DNA of 36,364 bases from assembly GCA_009928785.1 (NCBI GenBank), contig SABY01000027.1:1-36364 (forward strand), in the 5' to 3' direction. The stretch is from Clostridia bacterium. GTDB taxonomy: Bacteria; Bacteroidota; Bacteroidia; Bacteroidales; 4484-276. A program made the translations under genes and the position numbers. Of this stretch, positions 23,993 through 33,104 are shown piece after piece. Under the pieces are notes generated by a model. That model was given only the letters and a program-made list of their open reading frames with translations, made no database searches and was not told the DNA's origin. Position 1 is the first letter of the stretch; each line of letters starts with the position of its first letter.

Positions 23993-25151
23993 ACGCTATA
24001 TTTTTAGTTTTAATTTCTTCTGCAGCTTTTGTTTGCTCTATCGAACGGCTTACGCTCAGTATCATTCCTATCCCGATGCACGAAAACCAATAAGAAGTTC
24101 CGCCCATCGAAATAAAAGGCAACGTTTGTCCGGTTACAGGCAGCAAGTCAACCGCCACGGCCATATTCACCAAAGCCTGAAATACCATCATAAAGCTGAT
24201 GCCAATGACCAGGTAGCTGCCAAACCTCGTCGGACATTGTCGCGCTATTTTTATCGATCGGGAGAGGATGATGATAAACATTAGCAGAATAACCGCTCCT
24301 CCCAGCAGCCCGTATTCTTCGACGATGATAGCATACACGTAATCGGAGTAGGCGTGCGGCAGATAATTGCGCTGGGTACTTTGTCCGGGAGCCAGCCTTA
24401 CCAGGCCGCCTTTGGCAATAGCTGTTTTGCTTTGCACCACCTGATAATCTTCCTCTTTATCATCAAAAAAGCTGACGATACGCTTGTTCCAGGTATCCAC
24501 CCGCGGCATCAACTCCGGTTTAATGGCCGCAACTGACAGCAATATCAGTACTCCGGCAATGGCAGAGCCGGAGAGTATCGACAGATGCTTGATGCGCACA
24601 CTGCCAATGAAAAGCAATCCGAGGCTGCCAGCAAACATGAGCAAAGCTGTGGAAAGATTCATCGGGAATATCAGCCCACACATGATCAGCACCGGAAGGA
24701 TGGCAAAGAAGAAGCTCCTGCTGTTTTGGATTACGTGTTGTTTTTTGGCCAGAAAGCGCGCCAAATACATTATCAGCGCCAGCTTGGCCAGGTCGGAAGT
24801 CTGGAAAGTTATTTCGCCGATAAGCGGCAAATGAAAGAGCAAATAGCGACGAGCGCCATTGATAACCGGCCCCCACACCAGTGTGGCAATGAGTAATGGA
24901 ATGGAAATAGCAAACAGGATGATTCCTGAAAAAGAAAAATATTGGTAGTTGCTGCGATGCACCAGGAGCATAAAGAACAATCCCAAAAAAACCGTGATGA
25001 GTTGCTTTATCAAATAGTACTCGGTGTTGCCGTTGCGCTGCAGCCATGCCAGGGAGCCTGTGCTGCTATAAATAGCCAGCAACGACACCACCGACAGCAT
25101 TATCGCCAGTACCCATATCACCTTGTCGCCTTGTATGTATTTGCTTTGCAC
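23976..25151 (-). CDS. ftsW: Septal peptidoglycan glycosyltransferase FtsW (SEDS family)
   Basis: This is a 391-residue polytopic membrane protein with about ten hydrophobic segments. SEDS signatures include NGARRYLLF, the conserved FQTSDLAKLALIMYLA segment, QSKTAIAKGG, LPHAYSDYVYAIIVEEYG and LPFISMGGTSYW. FtsW polymerises lipid II together with its partner transpeptidase, here FtsI encoded upstream in the same operon. The start codon appears to be GTG (25149-25151); the next in-frame ATG would cut into the first membrane segment. It overlaps murG by 17 bases and lies 33 bases after the murD remnant. Confidence 0.96.
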   Translation of the reverse strand: MQSKYIQGDKVIWVLAIMLSVVSLLAIYSSTGSLAWLQRNGNTEYYLIKQLITVFLGLFFMLLVHRSNYQYFSFSGIILFAISIPLLIATLVWGPVINGARRYLLFHLPLIGEITFQTSDLAKLALIMYLARFLAKKQHVIQNSRSFFFAILPVLIMCGLIFPMNLSTALLMFAGSLGLLFIGSVRIKHLSILSGSAIAGVLILLSVAAIKPELMPRVDTWNKRIVSFFDDKEEDYQVVQSKTAIAKGGLVRLAPGQSTQRNYLPHAYSDYVYAIIVEEYGLLGGAVILLMFIIILSRSIKIARQCPTRFGSYLVIGISFMMVFQALVNMAVAVDLLPVTGQTLPFISMGGTSYWFSCIGIGMILSVSRSIEQTKAAEEIKTKNIAYAAAT

Positions 25152-25184
25152 GATTTTATTTTTAATAAAAATGAAATTTCTTTT

Positions 25185-25739
25185 TTAAAGATTTACAACT
25201 GCCTTCACGAATTGATTGCCGCGGTCTTCGTAGTTATCAAATAAATCAAAACTTGCACACGCCGGCGAGAGCACCACGGTGTCGCCTTTTTGGCCAAGCC
25301 GGTAAGCCATTTGCACGGCTTGCTCCATGCGCGTGGTTTCGAGGATGATGGCGCAATGTGGCGACATGCACCCGATAAGATTTTGGTTATTAATACCCAG
25401 ACAAATAATGGCTTTCACCTTTTGCTGAACAGTAGGGATCAAAGCCTCGTAGTTGTTGCCGTTGTCGCGGCCGCCGGCGATCCATATCACGGGGGCGCTT
25501 TCGTTTTCGAGGGCATACCAGGTAGAATTCACGTTGGTAGCTTTGCTGTCGTTGAGAAAACGAACACCGCGGATGCTGGCCACAAATTCCAGGCGGTGAC
25601 CAGCGCCCTGGAAGTCGCTGAGGCTTTCTTTGATGCTCTCTTTGCGCACCTCACCCCATCGTGCCATCATGGCCGCCGCCGTAGAAAGATAAACCGTGGG
25701 CCGGCCACTGAGCGATAATTCCTGAAGGCTCATTACCAT
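25185..25739 (-). CDS. murD: Truncated MurD: C-terminal part only
   Basis: This is a 184-residue frame. It aligns with the last roughly 40 percent of MurD: the end of the central domain (LQELSLSGRPTVYLSTAAAMMAR), then HRLEFV, FLNDSKATNVNSTWYAL, WIAGGRDNGNNY and VVLSPACASFDLFDNYEDRG. MurD adds D-Glu to UDP-MurNAc-L-Ala and normally has about 440-450 residues. The N-terminal UDP-binding domain and the ATP loop (G-T/S-N-G-K) are absent. They cannot lie upstream because mraY ends only 46 bases before this frame. The usual DKG near the C-domain start reads DNG. Alone it should not be a functional ligase. Possibilities are a genuine deletion with a complete copy elsewhere, or an assembly deletion. 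The rest of the dcw operon is in order. Confidence 0.9.
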   Translation of the reverse strand: MVMSLQELSLSGRPTVYLSTAAAMMARWGEVRKESIKESLSDFQGAGHRLEFVASIRGVRFLNDSKATNVNSTWYALENESAPVIWIAGGRDNGNNYEALIPTVQQKVKAIICLGINNQNLIGCMSPHCAIILETTRMEQAVQMAYRLGQKGDTVVLSPACASFDLFDNYEDRGNQFVKAVVNL

Positions 25740-25785
25740 TGTTTTTGTTTTTGGTAGTTTATAATAATTCCTGCCATGGGTTTTT

Positions 25786-27036
25786 TTATCTAATTTTTAA
25801 TGTGATCACTGTAAAGACTGCCAGCACGATGCCGACAATAAAAAAGCGCAAAACGATTTTCGGCTCGGCATATCCGAGCACCTGATAATGATGGTGGAGC
25901 GGCGACATGCGGAATATCCGGCGCCCGGCGCCATATTTTCGTTTTGTAATTTTAAACCAGCTCACCTGCATTACCACCGAAAGACTTTCGGCCAGAAAGA
26001 TGCCGCAAAAGATAGGGATAAGCAGCTCTTTGCGCAACATGATGGCAAATACCGCTATGATGCCGCCGAGTGCCAACGATCCGGTATCGCCCATAAAAAC
26101 CTGCGCCGGGTAGGAATTGTACCACAAAAAGCCGATGCACGCCCCCACAAAAGCGCTGATAAAAACTACCAGTTCGCCGGTGTCGGGGATGTACATTATA
26201 TTGAGATAATTGGCAAAAAAGATATTGCCCGACACGTAGGCAAACACCGCCAGCGTTGCACCGATGATAGCCGAAGTGCCCGTGGCCAGCCCGTCCATGC
26301 CATCGGTAAGGTTGGCGCCATTGGATACCGCTGTGATAATAAGTATCACTGCCGGAATGAAAATCAGGAAAGTCCATTTGCCAAAGCCTTCGCCCAGCCA
26401 GGTGAGGAAAACTGAATAATCAAATTCGTTATTCTTTACAAAAGGAATGGTCGTCTTGGTGGATTTGGTCACCTCCGGGCTGAAAAGTATCGGCGTAGTA
26501 TTGATTTTATTAAATTTATCAGGCATGCTTTCGATAAAGGAAGTTTCGAGAACTTTTTCGCGGATGACGATGTTGGAATTAAAATACATCATCGAGCCGA
26601 TAAAGATGCCAAGCATTACCTGCCCCAGAATTTTGAAGCGTCCGGCCAGACCATGTTTGTCCTTCTTAAAAACTTTGATATAATCGTCGATAAAACCAAA
26701 CATTCCCAACCAAACGGTGGTGATGATGATCATGATGATGTAGATATTGTCGAGCTTGGCAAATAGCAATGTCGGCACCAGGATAGCACCCAGAATGATA
26801 AGCCCGCCCATGGTGGGAGTTCCCTGTTTTTCCATCTGACCATCAAGTCCCAGGTCGCGGATGCTTTCGCCTACCTGCTTTTTCTTGAGATAATTGATCA
26901 GTTGTTTGCCAAAGAGCAGCGAAATTACCAACGAAGTAATTACCGCCGCCCCCGCCCGGAAGGAGATGTACTCGAAGATTCCGGCGCCCGGAAAGTCAAA
27001 AACCTGTTGCAGATATTTAAAAATATAATAAAGCAT
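25786..27036 (-). CDS. mraY: Phospho-MurNAc-pentapeptide translocase MraY
   Basis: This is a 416-residue polytopic membrane enzyme that transfers phospho-MurNAc-pentapeptide to undecaprenyl phosphate, giving lipid I. Conserved cytoplasmic loops are visible: [32 protein letters not shown] (Asp pair), [10 protein letters not shown] (catalytic Asp), [11 protein letters not shown] and the His-rich MSPLHHHYQ. It is somewhat longer than E. coli MraY (360) because of an insert of about 50 residues after the fourth hydrophobic segment, as in other Bacteroidota. It lies 29 bases after murE. Confidence 0.97.
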   Translation of the reverse strand: MLYYIFKYLQQVFDFPGAGIFEYISFRAGAAVITSLVISLLFGKQLINYLKKKQVGESIRDLGLDGQMEKQGTPTMGGLIILGAILVPTLLFAKLDNIYIIMIIITTVWLGMFGFIDDYIKVFKKDKHGLAGRFKILGQVMLGIFIGSMMYFNSNIVIREKVLETSFIESMPDKFNKINTTPILFSPEVTKSTKTTIPFVKNNEFDYSVFLTWLGEGFGKWTFLIFIPAVILIITAVSNGANLTDGMDGLATGTSAIIGATLAVFAYVSGNIFFANYLNIMYIPDTGELVVFISAFVGACIGFLWYNSYPAQVFMGDTGSLALGGIIAVFAIMLRKELLIPIFCGIFLAESLSVVMQVSWFKITKRKYGAGRRIFRMSPLHHHYQVLGYAEPKIVLRFFIVGIVLAVFTVITLKIR

Positions 27037-27065
27037 CCTGTTGTTTTGGCTACAGCCAAATGGGT

Positions 27066-28538
27066 TTATTTGATGATTTCGTTTTCGTTATTCAAAAATT
27101 CGCGCAGCACTTCGCGGTCGTCGAAATGATGGCGGCGGCCTTTAATTTCCTGATAAGTTTCGTGGCCTTTGCCGGCCACCAGAATGATGTCGCCTTTAAG
27201 GGCAATCATACACGCTGTTTTGATGGCTTCGCGGCGATCGACAATTTTCACCGTCTTGCGCCGATTGGCAAGCTCCACTCCGGCTTCCATTTCGTCGATA
27301 ATTGCCTGGGGGTCTTCGTCGCGTGGGTTGTCGCTGGTAAGTATTACACGGTCGCTCATGCGGCTCACCACCCGGGCCATCTCGGGTCGTTTGGTTCGGT
27401 CGCGGTTTCCGCCAGCGCCCACCACCGTAATCAGATGCTCGCCGCCCTGCCGCGTAGCTTGTATGGTTTGCAATACATTGCTAAGGGCATCGGGTGAGTG
27501 TGCGTAATCCACAATGGCTACGATGCCCGACGCTGATGGCACCACCTGGAAGCGACCTTCGGCGGGTTGCAACTCGCTAAGAATTACCAGCACGTCTTCT
27601 TCGGACTGTCCGTCGAGCATGGCGGCACCGTAGGTGGCCAACAGGTTGTAAGCATTAAAAGCGCCAGTGAGCCGGGTGTAAATATCGTGCTGCCCGATGC
27701 GCAGAAAAAGCCCCTCAAAGAGGTTTTCCAAAATTTTACCTTTATAATCCGAAGGGCTTTTGAGGCTATAGGTAGCTTTATGTGCACGGGTGTTTTGCAG
27801 CATCACCGCGCCGTTGCGGTCGTCGCTGTTGACCAATGCAAAAGCCGTTGGCGGAAGCAGATCGAAAAGTTTCTTTTTAGCTTTTAGATAATTATCAAAA
27901 GTAAGATGGTAGTCCAGGTGGTCGTGGGTGATGTTGGTGAAAATGAGACCGTGGATGCGCAAACCAGCGGTGCGATGCTGCTCGGCGGCGTGGGAACTTA
28001 TCTCCATAAAACAGTATTCGCAGCCGGCGTCGGCCATCTGGCGCAGGTTGGCATTAATCTGCACAGCGTCAGCCGTGGTATGTGTAGAAACCAGGCGCTG
28101 GCTACCAATGCGATTTTCGATGGTAGAAAGCAAGCCGCAGGCAAAGCCCAATTTGCTGTAAAGCTGATACAACAGAAATACTGTGGTTGATTTCCCATTG
28201 GTGCCGGTAACGCCTATAATATTTAAATCCCGCGACGGATGATCGAAAAATGCCGCCGACACGTGTCCGAGTGCTTCGGCGGAGTTGTCCACCAGAAGAA
28301 AGGTAGCGCTTTCGCGCAAATGTTCAGGCACCTGCTGACAGATTACAGCAACCGCTCCCTGGCTGATGGCTTTTTCGATAAATTGATGGCCATCGGCGCG
28401 GGTACCTTTTACAGCTACAAATAAGCTCCCCTCTCCTACTGCGCGCGAATCGAACGTTACTGAATTTATGCTGACGTCGAAGCGGCCAATGGTTTGGCGA
28501 ATAGTAATGCCGGTGATGAGTTGCTGCAGGGTTTTCAT
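27066..28538 (-). CDS. murE: UDP-MurNAc-tripeptide synthetase MurE (meso-DAP type)
   Basis: This is a 490-residue Mur ligase adding the third stem residue. The ATP loop is TGTNGKST (111-118). SSHAAEQHR and [10 protein letters not shown] (201-211) mark the central domain. The C-terminal domain has DYAHSPDAL and the DNPR motif at 403-406, characteristic of enzymes that add meso-diaminopimelate rather than L-lysine. Length is normal. Its ATG overlaps the ftsI stop (ATGA, 28535-28538), indicating translational coupling. Confidence 0.97.
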   Translation of the reverse strand: MKTLQQLITGITIRQTIGRFDVSINSVTFDSRAVGEGSLFVAVKGTRADGHQFIEKAISQGAVAVICQQVPEHLRESATFLLVDNSAEALGHVSAAFFDHPSRDLNIIGVTGTNGKSTTVFLLYQLYSKLGFACGLLSTIENRIGSQRLVSTHTTADAVQINANLRQMADAGCEYCFMEISSHAAEQHRTAGLRIHGLIFTNITHDHLDYHLTFDNYLKAKKKLFDLLPPTAFALVNSDDRNGAVMLQNTRAHKATYSLKSPSDYKGKILENLFEGLFLRIGQHDIYTRLTGAFNAYNLLATYGAAMLDGQSEEDVLVILSELQPAEGRFQVVPSASGIVAIVDYAHSPDALSNVLQTIQATRQGGEHLITVVGAGGNRDRTKRPEMARVVSRMSDRVILTSDNPRDEDPQAIIDEMEAGVELANRRKTVKIVDRREAIKTACMIALKGDIILVAGKGHETYQEIKGRRHHFDDREVLREFLNNENEIIK

Positions 28539-30643
28539 ATCTCCAGGTTTAAATAGATGTGATCGCCTCTGCGGAAAACATAGCCTGGCTCCAGCGACTG
28601 GCGCTTTACCAGCCCGCGTCCTTTAATTTTTACCACCAGCCCCATATTTTCGAGCATAAAAACAGCGTCGCCGGCGCTCAATCCGCTGACGTCGGGAATC
28701 TGTTCTGTTTTTATCTGCCGGCCAAATTCTTCTATCTTTAAATGCCCCAGCAATAATTCTTCGTTGGCATCAGCCAAAAAAGGAACCAGCTTGTCGCCAA
28801 TGGTATCGGTAGCCGTTTCGGTAATATTTTCGAGGTACGCGTTGTAGTTGGCCGGATGAATGTCGAGGTCGAGCGAATAGACGATGTCGGCAATTTGTTT
28901 AAAAACCGGCGCGGCCACTTGTGAGGCATAATAGCCGCCCTCTTTGGGACGGTAAATCATAACGATGCACGAATATTTTGGATTGTCAGCGGGGAAATAT
29001 CCCACAAAAGAGGCATTGTATTTTGCAATATAGCGGCCATCTTCGTTTACTTTGGCGGTGCCCGTTTTGCCGGCAATTTTATACACTGCATTTTTCACGT
29101 TTTGACCCGTACCGACTTCTACCACACCTTCGAGATACCTGCGCGCAGTAGCGATGGTTTTGTCCGAACAAATTTTCTTTTTAATAATCTCAGGTTCAAA
29201 AGTCTTTGTAATAATCCCGGCCTCGCTCACACTTTTCACCAGGCGCGGGCGAACCATCACACCATTATTAGCTACAGCATTATAAAAGGTAAGCATTTGT
29301 AGCGGAGTTACAGTAAGTTCGTAGCCTATCGACATCCACGGAAGTGTAACTTTAGACCAATACGGATTGTCAGGATTTTTGATGCTGGGCGATGGCTCAC
29401 CGGGTATGTTGATGCCGGTAGATTGCATCGGAAAAACCTCTTGTAGTCCTTTATAAAAATCCCACTCGCGGCCTTTGTAAGCATCGTAGATAATTTTGGA
29501 CACACCCGCGTTGGACGAATGCACCAGACATTCTTCGGGCGTAAGCCAGCCGCTGGCTTTTATCTTGTGCGAATCGCGCATGGTTCGGTTATGAAATACG
29601 ATGTTGCCATTGCCGATATTAATAGAGTCGATGCGATCGAGAACACCATCCTCCATGGCCACCATCATCGAAGCAAGTTTAAAAGTGGAGCCGGGTTCGA
29701 TGGCCTCGCCCACTGCCAGGTTGTACATTTCGGTGTACTCGCCGGAAGCCTCGTCGTAGTTGAGGTTGGCAATGGCTTTTATATCGCCGGTTTGCACCTC
29801 CATAAGCACCACCGTACCTTTTTCGGCATCGTGAAGGCGGAGCTGTTTCATCAGCGCCGATTCGGCCACATCCTGCAGGTGGGTGTTAATGGTGGTGATA
29901 ATATCCTTACCATCTATAGGTTCGATATTGAGTTCGTTGTAAACGGGTTTCCAGGCGTTGTTGGCCATGCGCTGCTTGAGCTGGCGCCCGGCCTGCCCAT
30001 GCAGGTAGTCGTTAAAAGCGCCTTCCAAACCCACCATTACCGAATCTTTGCTACTCAGCAAGACATATCCTATGGTGCGTTTGGCCAAAATGCCGAAAGG
30101 ATATTCGCGGCGCGTGGTGCGCTCGGCTATTAGGCCACCGCTGTATTTTCCGCGATTGAAAATGGGCATGCGGCGGATTTTTGCCAACTGATCGTAGGTT
30201 ACATTTTTCTGAATGGCTAGGTAGCGGTTGCCACTTGCACGACCTTTGATGAGGTATTGTTTATATCCCCAATGGGTGCGGTCGCCAAACATATTTGCCA
30301 GCCGTGAGGCAAGATAGCCTACACTGTCGTCGAATAATTTGTCGGGGATAAGATCGGAAGCGGCGTCCATCCTAATCTCAAATATTGGAACTGAGGTAGC
30401 CAACAGGCTTCCATCGGTAGCATAGATATTACCACGCATCGATTCGGAATCGAAAAAACGATAATCCTTTTCGTGGGCATTGGCCAGCAGCTCACCTCCT
30501 TCGACAAACTGCACCTTGAGGGCTCTGCCCATGATCATCAAGCCAACCAGCAACAGCAGGATAAACACAAAATAGGCACGCCCCATGCTTTGTTTGCCGG
30601 GGCCACGTTGTGTCTGTTCTATATTATTCTTGTGCTGGTTCAT
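28535..30643 (-). CDS. ftsI: Septal transpeptidase FtsI (PBP) with C-terminal PASTA domain
   Basis: This is a 702-residue class B penicillin-binding protein. A single transmembrane anchor lies at about residues 22-40, followed by the dimerisation domain (50-230) and the transpeptidase. Active-site motifs are S319-TFK, S376-S-N and K526-TGT, all intact. Residues 648-702 form one PASTA domain (IPDVSGLSAGDAVFMLENMGL onward), a common addition in Bacteroidota FtsI. It cross-links septal peptidoglycan in the periplasm together with FtsW. It begins 14 bases after the FtsL-like gene and overlaps murE by four bases. Confidence 0.96.
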   Translation of the reverse strand: MNQHKNNIEQTQRGPGKQSMGRAYFVFILLLLVGLMIMGRALKVQFVEGGELLANAHEKDYRFFDSESMRGNIYATDGSLLATSVPIFEIRMDAASDLIPDKLFDDSVGYLASRLANMFGDRTHWGYKQYLIKGRASGNRYLAIQKNVTYDQLAKIRRMPIFNRGKYSGGLIAERTTRREYPFGILAKRTIGYVLLSSKDSVMVGLEGAFNDYLHGQAGRQLKQRMANNAWKPVYNELNIEPIDGKDIITTINTHLQDVAESALMKQLRLHDAEKGTVVLMEVQTGDIKAIANLNYDEASGEYTEMYNLAVGEAIEPGSTFKLASMMVAMEDGVLDRIDSINIGNGNIVFHNRTMRDSHKIKASGWLTPEECLVHSSNAGVSKIIYDAYKGREWDFYKGLQEVFPMQSTGINIPGEPSPSIKNPDNPYWSKVTLPWMSIGYELTVTPLQMLTFYNAVANNGVMVRPRLVKSVSEAGIITKTFEPEIIKKKICSDKTIATARRYLEGVVEVGTGQNVKNAVYKIAGKTGTAKVNEDGRYIAKYNASFVGYFPADNPKYSCIVMIYRPKEGGYYASQVAAPVFKQIADIVYSLDLDIHPANYNAYLENITETATDTIGDKLVPFLADANEELLLGHLKIEEFGRQIKTEQIPDVSGLSAGDAVFMLENMGLVVKIKGRGLVKRQSLEPGYVFRRGDHIYLNLEI

Positions 30644-30657
30644 TTTTTAAATCAATG

Positions 30658-31074
30658 TCATGGTTTTATAAAAATCTTGTCTGGCGGTTCTACCAGCGGC
30701 TTTATGCCCATGGGCGCAAGTTTCTCGGCCAGATAAGAGGAGCGATTTTTCTCGTAAAGTTTTGTTTTCATGTGGTGATAATTAAAACTCAGCTCTTTAT
30801 TTACATTGGTAATCTGCGAAATCCGGCGAATTTTTTTCTCAGCGTGGTGGTTGTTGCCAATGTAAACCAGTCCGAGTAGGGCAAGAAAAATGACAAAAAT
30901 CAGGCGGCTGAAGATGTCTTTTCTGTTAAGGAAAGAGCCATCAAGCAAGGTATGCAGTAGCTTGAGAAAGCTAAATCGTCCAAAGTGGCGGCTTCCCCGC
31001 AGGCGCTCACGCACTTTAGGCTCTTTTGCTTCGTGCGCTCCTGGCGCTTTTAATTTATTTACCGGCGGTGTCAT
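30658..31074 (-). CDS. ftsL: FtsL-like divisome protein
   Basis: This is a 138-residue bitopic protein: a long charged cytoplasmic region, one transmembrane segment at about residues 57-74 (LIFVIFLALLGLVYIG), and a periplasmic helix (75-120) with a coiled-coil character. Sequence conservation in FtsL is minimal. The call rests on topology, length and position between rsmH and ftsI, where Bacteroidota encode their FtsL-like protein. It would form a complex with FtsQ and FtsB-like partners and activate FtsWI. Its 5' end overlaps rsmH by 20 bases. Confidence 0.82.
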   Translation of the reverse strand: MTPPVNKLKAPGAHEAKEPKVRERLRGSRHFGRFSFLKLLHTLLDGSFLNRKDIFSRLIFVIFLALLGLVYIGNNHHAEKKIRRISQITNVNKELSFNYHHMKTKLYEKNRSSYLAEKLAPMGIKPLVEPPDKIFIKP

Positions 31075-31984
31075 GGTCAGTATTTTTTGTTTTGGAAGCT
31101 ATTCGCAGGCGGGCACTCCGCGAGCGGCTGTTTTGTTGCTGTTCGGCATCCGAAGGCATCACGGGCTTGCGGTTCACCGCCTGAAAGGGTGCTGATGGAT
31201 TGCCAAAAAAATCTTTTTCTATCTCGCCCTCAAAATTTCCGGCGCGGATAAAGTTCTTCACCAGGCGGTCTTCGAGAGAGTGGTAGCTGATGACAACAAG
31301 CCGCCCTTCCGGGCGAAGTACCTGGGCCGATTGCTGTAGAAATGCCTTGAGTGCCTCCAGCTCGCCATTTATCTCGATGCGCAATGCCTGCATAAGGCGG
31401 GCGTAAAATTTATTCTCTTTGCCCCGCTGCGCCAGATGCTGCGTAGCCTCCTGCACCTGACCAAAAGTGGTAAGATTTTGCTGTTCGCGCTTTTGTATCA
31501 GTGCCCGGCTAATGGCGCCGGCATGTGGCAGCTCGCCATAATTACTGAAAAGAGCGGTCAACTGCTCCTCTTCATAACCGTTCAAAACTTCGCGTGCCGA
31601 GAGCTTCTGATTTTGGTTCATGCGCATGTCGAGGGTTTCCTGTGAGCGGATGGAAAAACCGCGATCCACTTCGTCGAACTGATGCGAGCTTACTCCCAGA
31701 TCGGCCAGGATACCATCAACCGGCAGCGCCTGGTGGTATTGCAGGAAGTTTTTTAAAAATTTAAAATTATGATGTATCAAAATAAGCCGCTCATCGTCGA
31801 TGCGGTTGGCCAGCGCATCCGCATCCTGATCGAAAGCTATCAGCCGTCCGCCCTGCAATTGATCCAGAATTGCGCGCGCATGTCCGCCGCCACCGTAGGT
31901 AACATCCACGTAAGTGCCCCCAGGCCGGAGGTTGAGTCCGCTGATGCTCTCTTGTAAAAGTACCGGCTGATGATACGTGTCCAT
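31055..31984 (-). CDS. rsmH: 16S rRNA m4C1402 methyltransferase RsmH (MraW)
   Basis: This is a 309-residue SAM-dependent methyltransferase for N4 of C1402 in the 30S P site. The SAM loop is VDVTYGGGGHA (27-37), with HxPVLL at the N-terminus, DGILADLGVSSHQFD and GFSIRSQETLDMRM. The C-terminal motif VISYHSLEDRLVK is the family signature. It ends in a basic tail. The start codon overlaps the mraZ stop by one base (TAATG), so the two are translationally coupled. Confidence 0.97.
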   Translation of the reverse strand: MDTYHQPVLLQESISGLNLRPGGTYVDVTYGGGGHARAILDQLQGGRLIAFDQDADALANRIDDERLILIHHNFKFLKNFLQYHQALPVDGILADLGVSSHQFDEVDRGFSIRSQETLDMRMNQNQKLSAREVLNGYEEEQLTALFSNYGELPHAGAISRALIQKREQQNLTTFGQVQEATQHLAQRGKENKFYARLMQALRIEINGELEALKAFLQQSAQVLRPEGRLVVISYHSLEDRLVKNFIRAGNFEGEIEKDFFGNPSAPFQAVNRKPVMPSDAEQQQNSRSRSARLRIASKTKNTDHDTAGK

Positions 31985-32442
31985 TAGATTTGCTTGTTTT
32001 TGTTACCCATCACCTCAACGGCCAGCTCATCGAAATTAAAATTGGTAGTGCTCACCGACTGTTCGTAGGCGTCGGTATTCCAAATTTCGAGTATGTTGAT
32101 TTGTCCGTTGATGGTAATATTTTTTGTGATATTGGCAAAGGCTATTAGTTCGTTGGGGATATTTATGCGGCCCGTATTGTCTAAGTCCACCCAGCGCACA
32201 CCGGCCAAAAAGCGGCGGATGAAATCTACATGTTGTGGTACAAAGCGGTTGAGTTGGTTGATCTCTTCAAGTCGCTGATCCCACTCCGCTTTAGGCCACA
32301 GCTCGATGCAAGGCGAAAACACGCTGCGCTTCAGGTAGAAGCCGCCACTGCCCCCCGCCAACAAATCGTTCTTGAGTTTGCCCGGAAGCAATACCCTGCC
32401 TTTGTTGTCGAGTTTACATTCGTATGTGCCAGTGAGAAACAT
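31984..32442 (-). CDS. mraZ: Transcriptional regulator MraZ
   Basis: This is a 152-residue protein starting MFLTGTYECKLDNKGRVLLP (ATG 32440-32442); an in-frame TTG three codons upstream is less likely. It has two tandem SpoVT-AbrB-like repeats; the second shows RWVDLDNTGRINIPNEL. MraZ is a DNA-binding ring-shaped oligomer that represses its own dcw operon in the bacteria where it has been studied. It is the first gene of the cluster, and GTGGGA boxes upstream (32480-32526) fit autoregulation. Confidence 0.96.
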   Translation of the reverse strand: MFLTGTYECKLDNKGRVLLPGKLKNDLLAGGSGGFYLKRSVFSPCIELWPKAEWDQRLEEINQLNRFVPQHVDFIRRFLAGVRWVDLDNTGRINIPNELIAFANITKNITINGQINILEIWNTDAYEQSVSTTNFNFDELAVEVMGNKNKQI

Positions 32443-32462
32443 ATTATTCAAATTTCAAAGTT

Positions 32463-32470
32463 CAAATTTA
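32463..32470 (-). promoter_or_regulatory. Possible -7 element (TAAATTTG) for the dcw operon
   Basis: The minus strand reads TAAATTTG, matching TAnnTTTG, 20 bases before the mraZ ATG. No TTTG appears at the expected -33 site. The nearest MraZ-type box (32480-32485) would sit between the -7 and -33 regions. Confidence 0.4.
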
Positions 32471-32479
32471 GATATGTTT

Positions 32480-32526
32480 TCCCACTTACCTCTACCTTGT
32501 TGATAACTTTTCCCACTTTTTCCCAC
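32480..32526 (-). promoter_or_regulatory. Predicted MraZ operator: three GTGGGA boxes
   Basis: On the minus strand GTGGGA occurs at 32521-32526, 32511-32516 and 32480-32485, each followed by AAAA. The first two are exactly 10 bases apart and the third 31 further, so about one and three helical turns. Characterised MraZ operators consist of TGGGA- or GTGG-type repeats at 10-base spacing immediately upstream of mraZ, which agrees well. Confidence 0.7.
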
Positions 32527-32706
32527 CACAAATTTTGACAAAAACCGCTGCAAGCTTCTCGCAGTGGGTGATTGAAGGCTTTTCTTAAAATTTTCTAAAT
32601 CCTTAATAAAAATTGATAATGCGACAAAAAAGGCAGATTCATTAAAAATGAAAAAGAAAAACGGTGCCATGCTATGTTTTTCTATGGTACCAGGTGCCAT
32701 GATAGT

Positions 32707-32890
32707 TTTGGTGCAGGAGTTTGGTGCAGGAGTTTGGTGCAGGAGTTTGGACGAGGTTGTACCTCGTCCACTCTATTTTTACAGGCTGTGCCTGTTTTTA
32801 TTCCAAAAAGTTTGATATGAAGAGCAGGCACAGCCTGCAAGAATAAATTCAGCTTAGGTACAACCTAAGCTGAACGTAGCAGGAGTTTGG
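32707..32890. repeat. 13-bp tandem repeat plus four REP-like hairpins
   Basis: Three copies of TTTGGTGCAGGAG (32707-32745) are followed by four hairpins. GGACGAGG/CCTCGTCC has a TTGTA loop (32749-32769). ACAGGC/GCCTGT has a TGT loop (32781-32795). GCAGGC/GCCTGC has an ACA loop (32824-32838). TTCAGCTTAGGT/ACCTAAGCTGAA has an ACA loop (32848-32874). A further GCAGGAGTTTGG lies at 32879-32890. The first two loops are the complement of the last two, as in head-to-head BIME-like arrangements. Confidence 0.8.
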
Positions 32891-33096
32891 GAATAGATTA
32901 GCCTAGGTGAACTAAAAAATGAAAAACCTTATCTCTAACTTTTTAAACTTTAGTAGAAAAGCCATCCCCTGCCCTCCATCATTATTACCTTATTTTTTAA
33001 TAAAAAGAAACCAAACATGCACAAGCAACCACGCATAAAGCGGACACTGAAAAGCCGCATGCTGATTTTTTTAAATCGAATCTGATCGAATATCCT

Positions 33097-33104
33097 TAAT
33101 TTTG
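33097..33104 (+). promoter_or_regulatory. Candidate -7 element (TAATTTTG) for the acyltransferase pair
   Basis: TAATTTTG matches TAnnTTTG and lies 21 bases before the ATG at 33125, implying a very short leader. A T-rich TTTA occurs 23 bases upstream, an imperfect -33 element. Confidence 0.45.
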
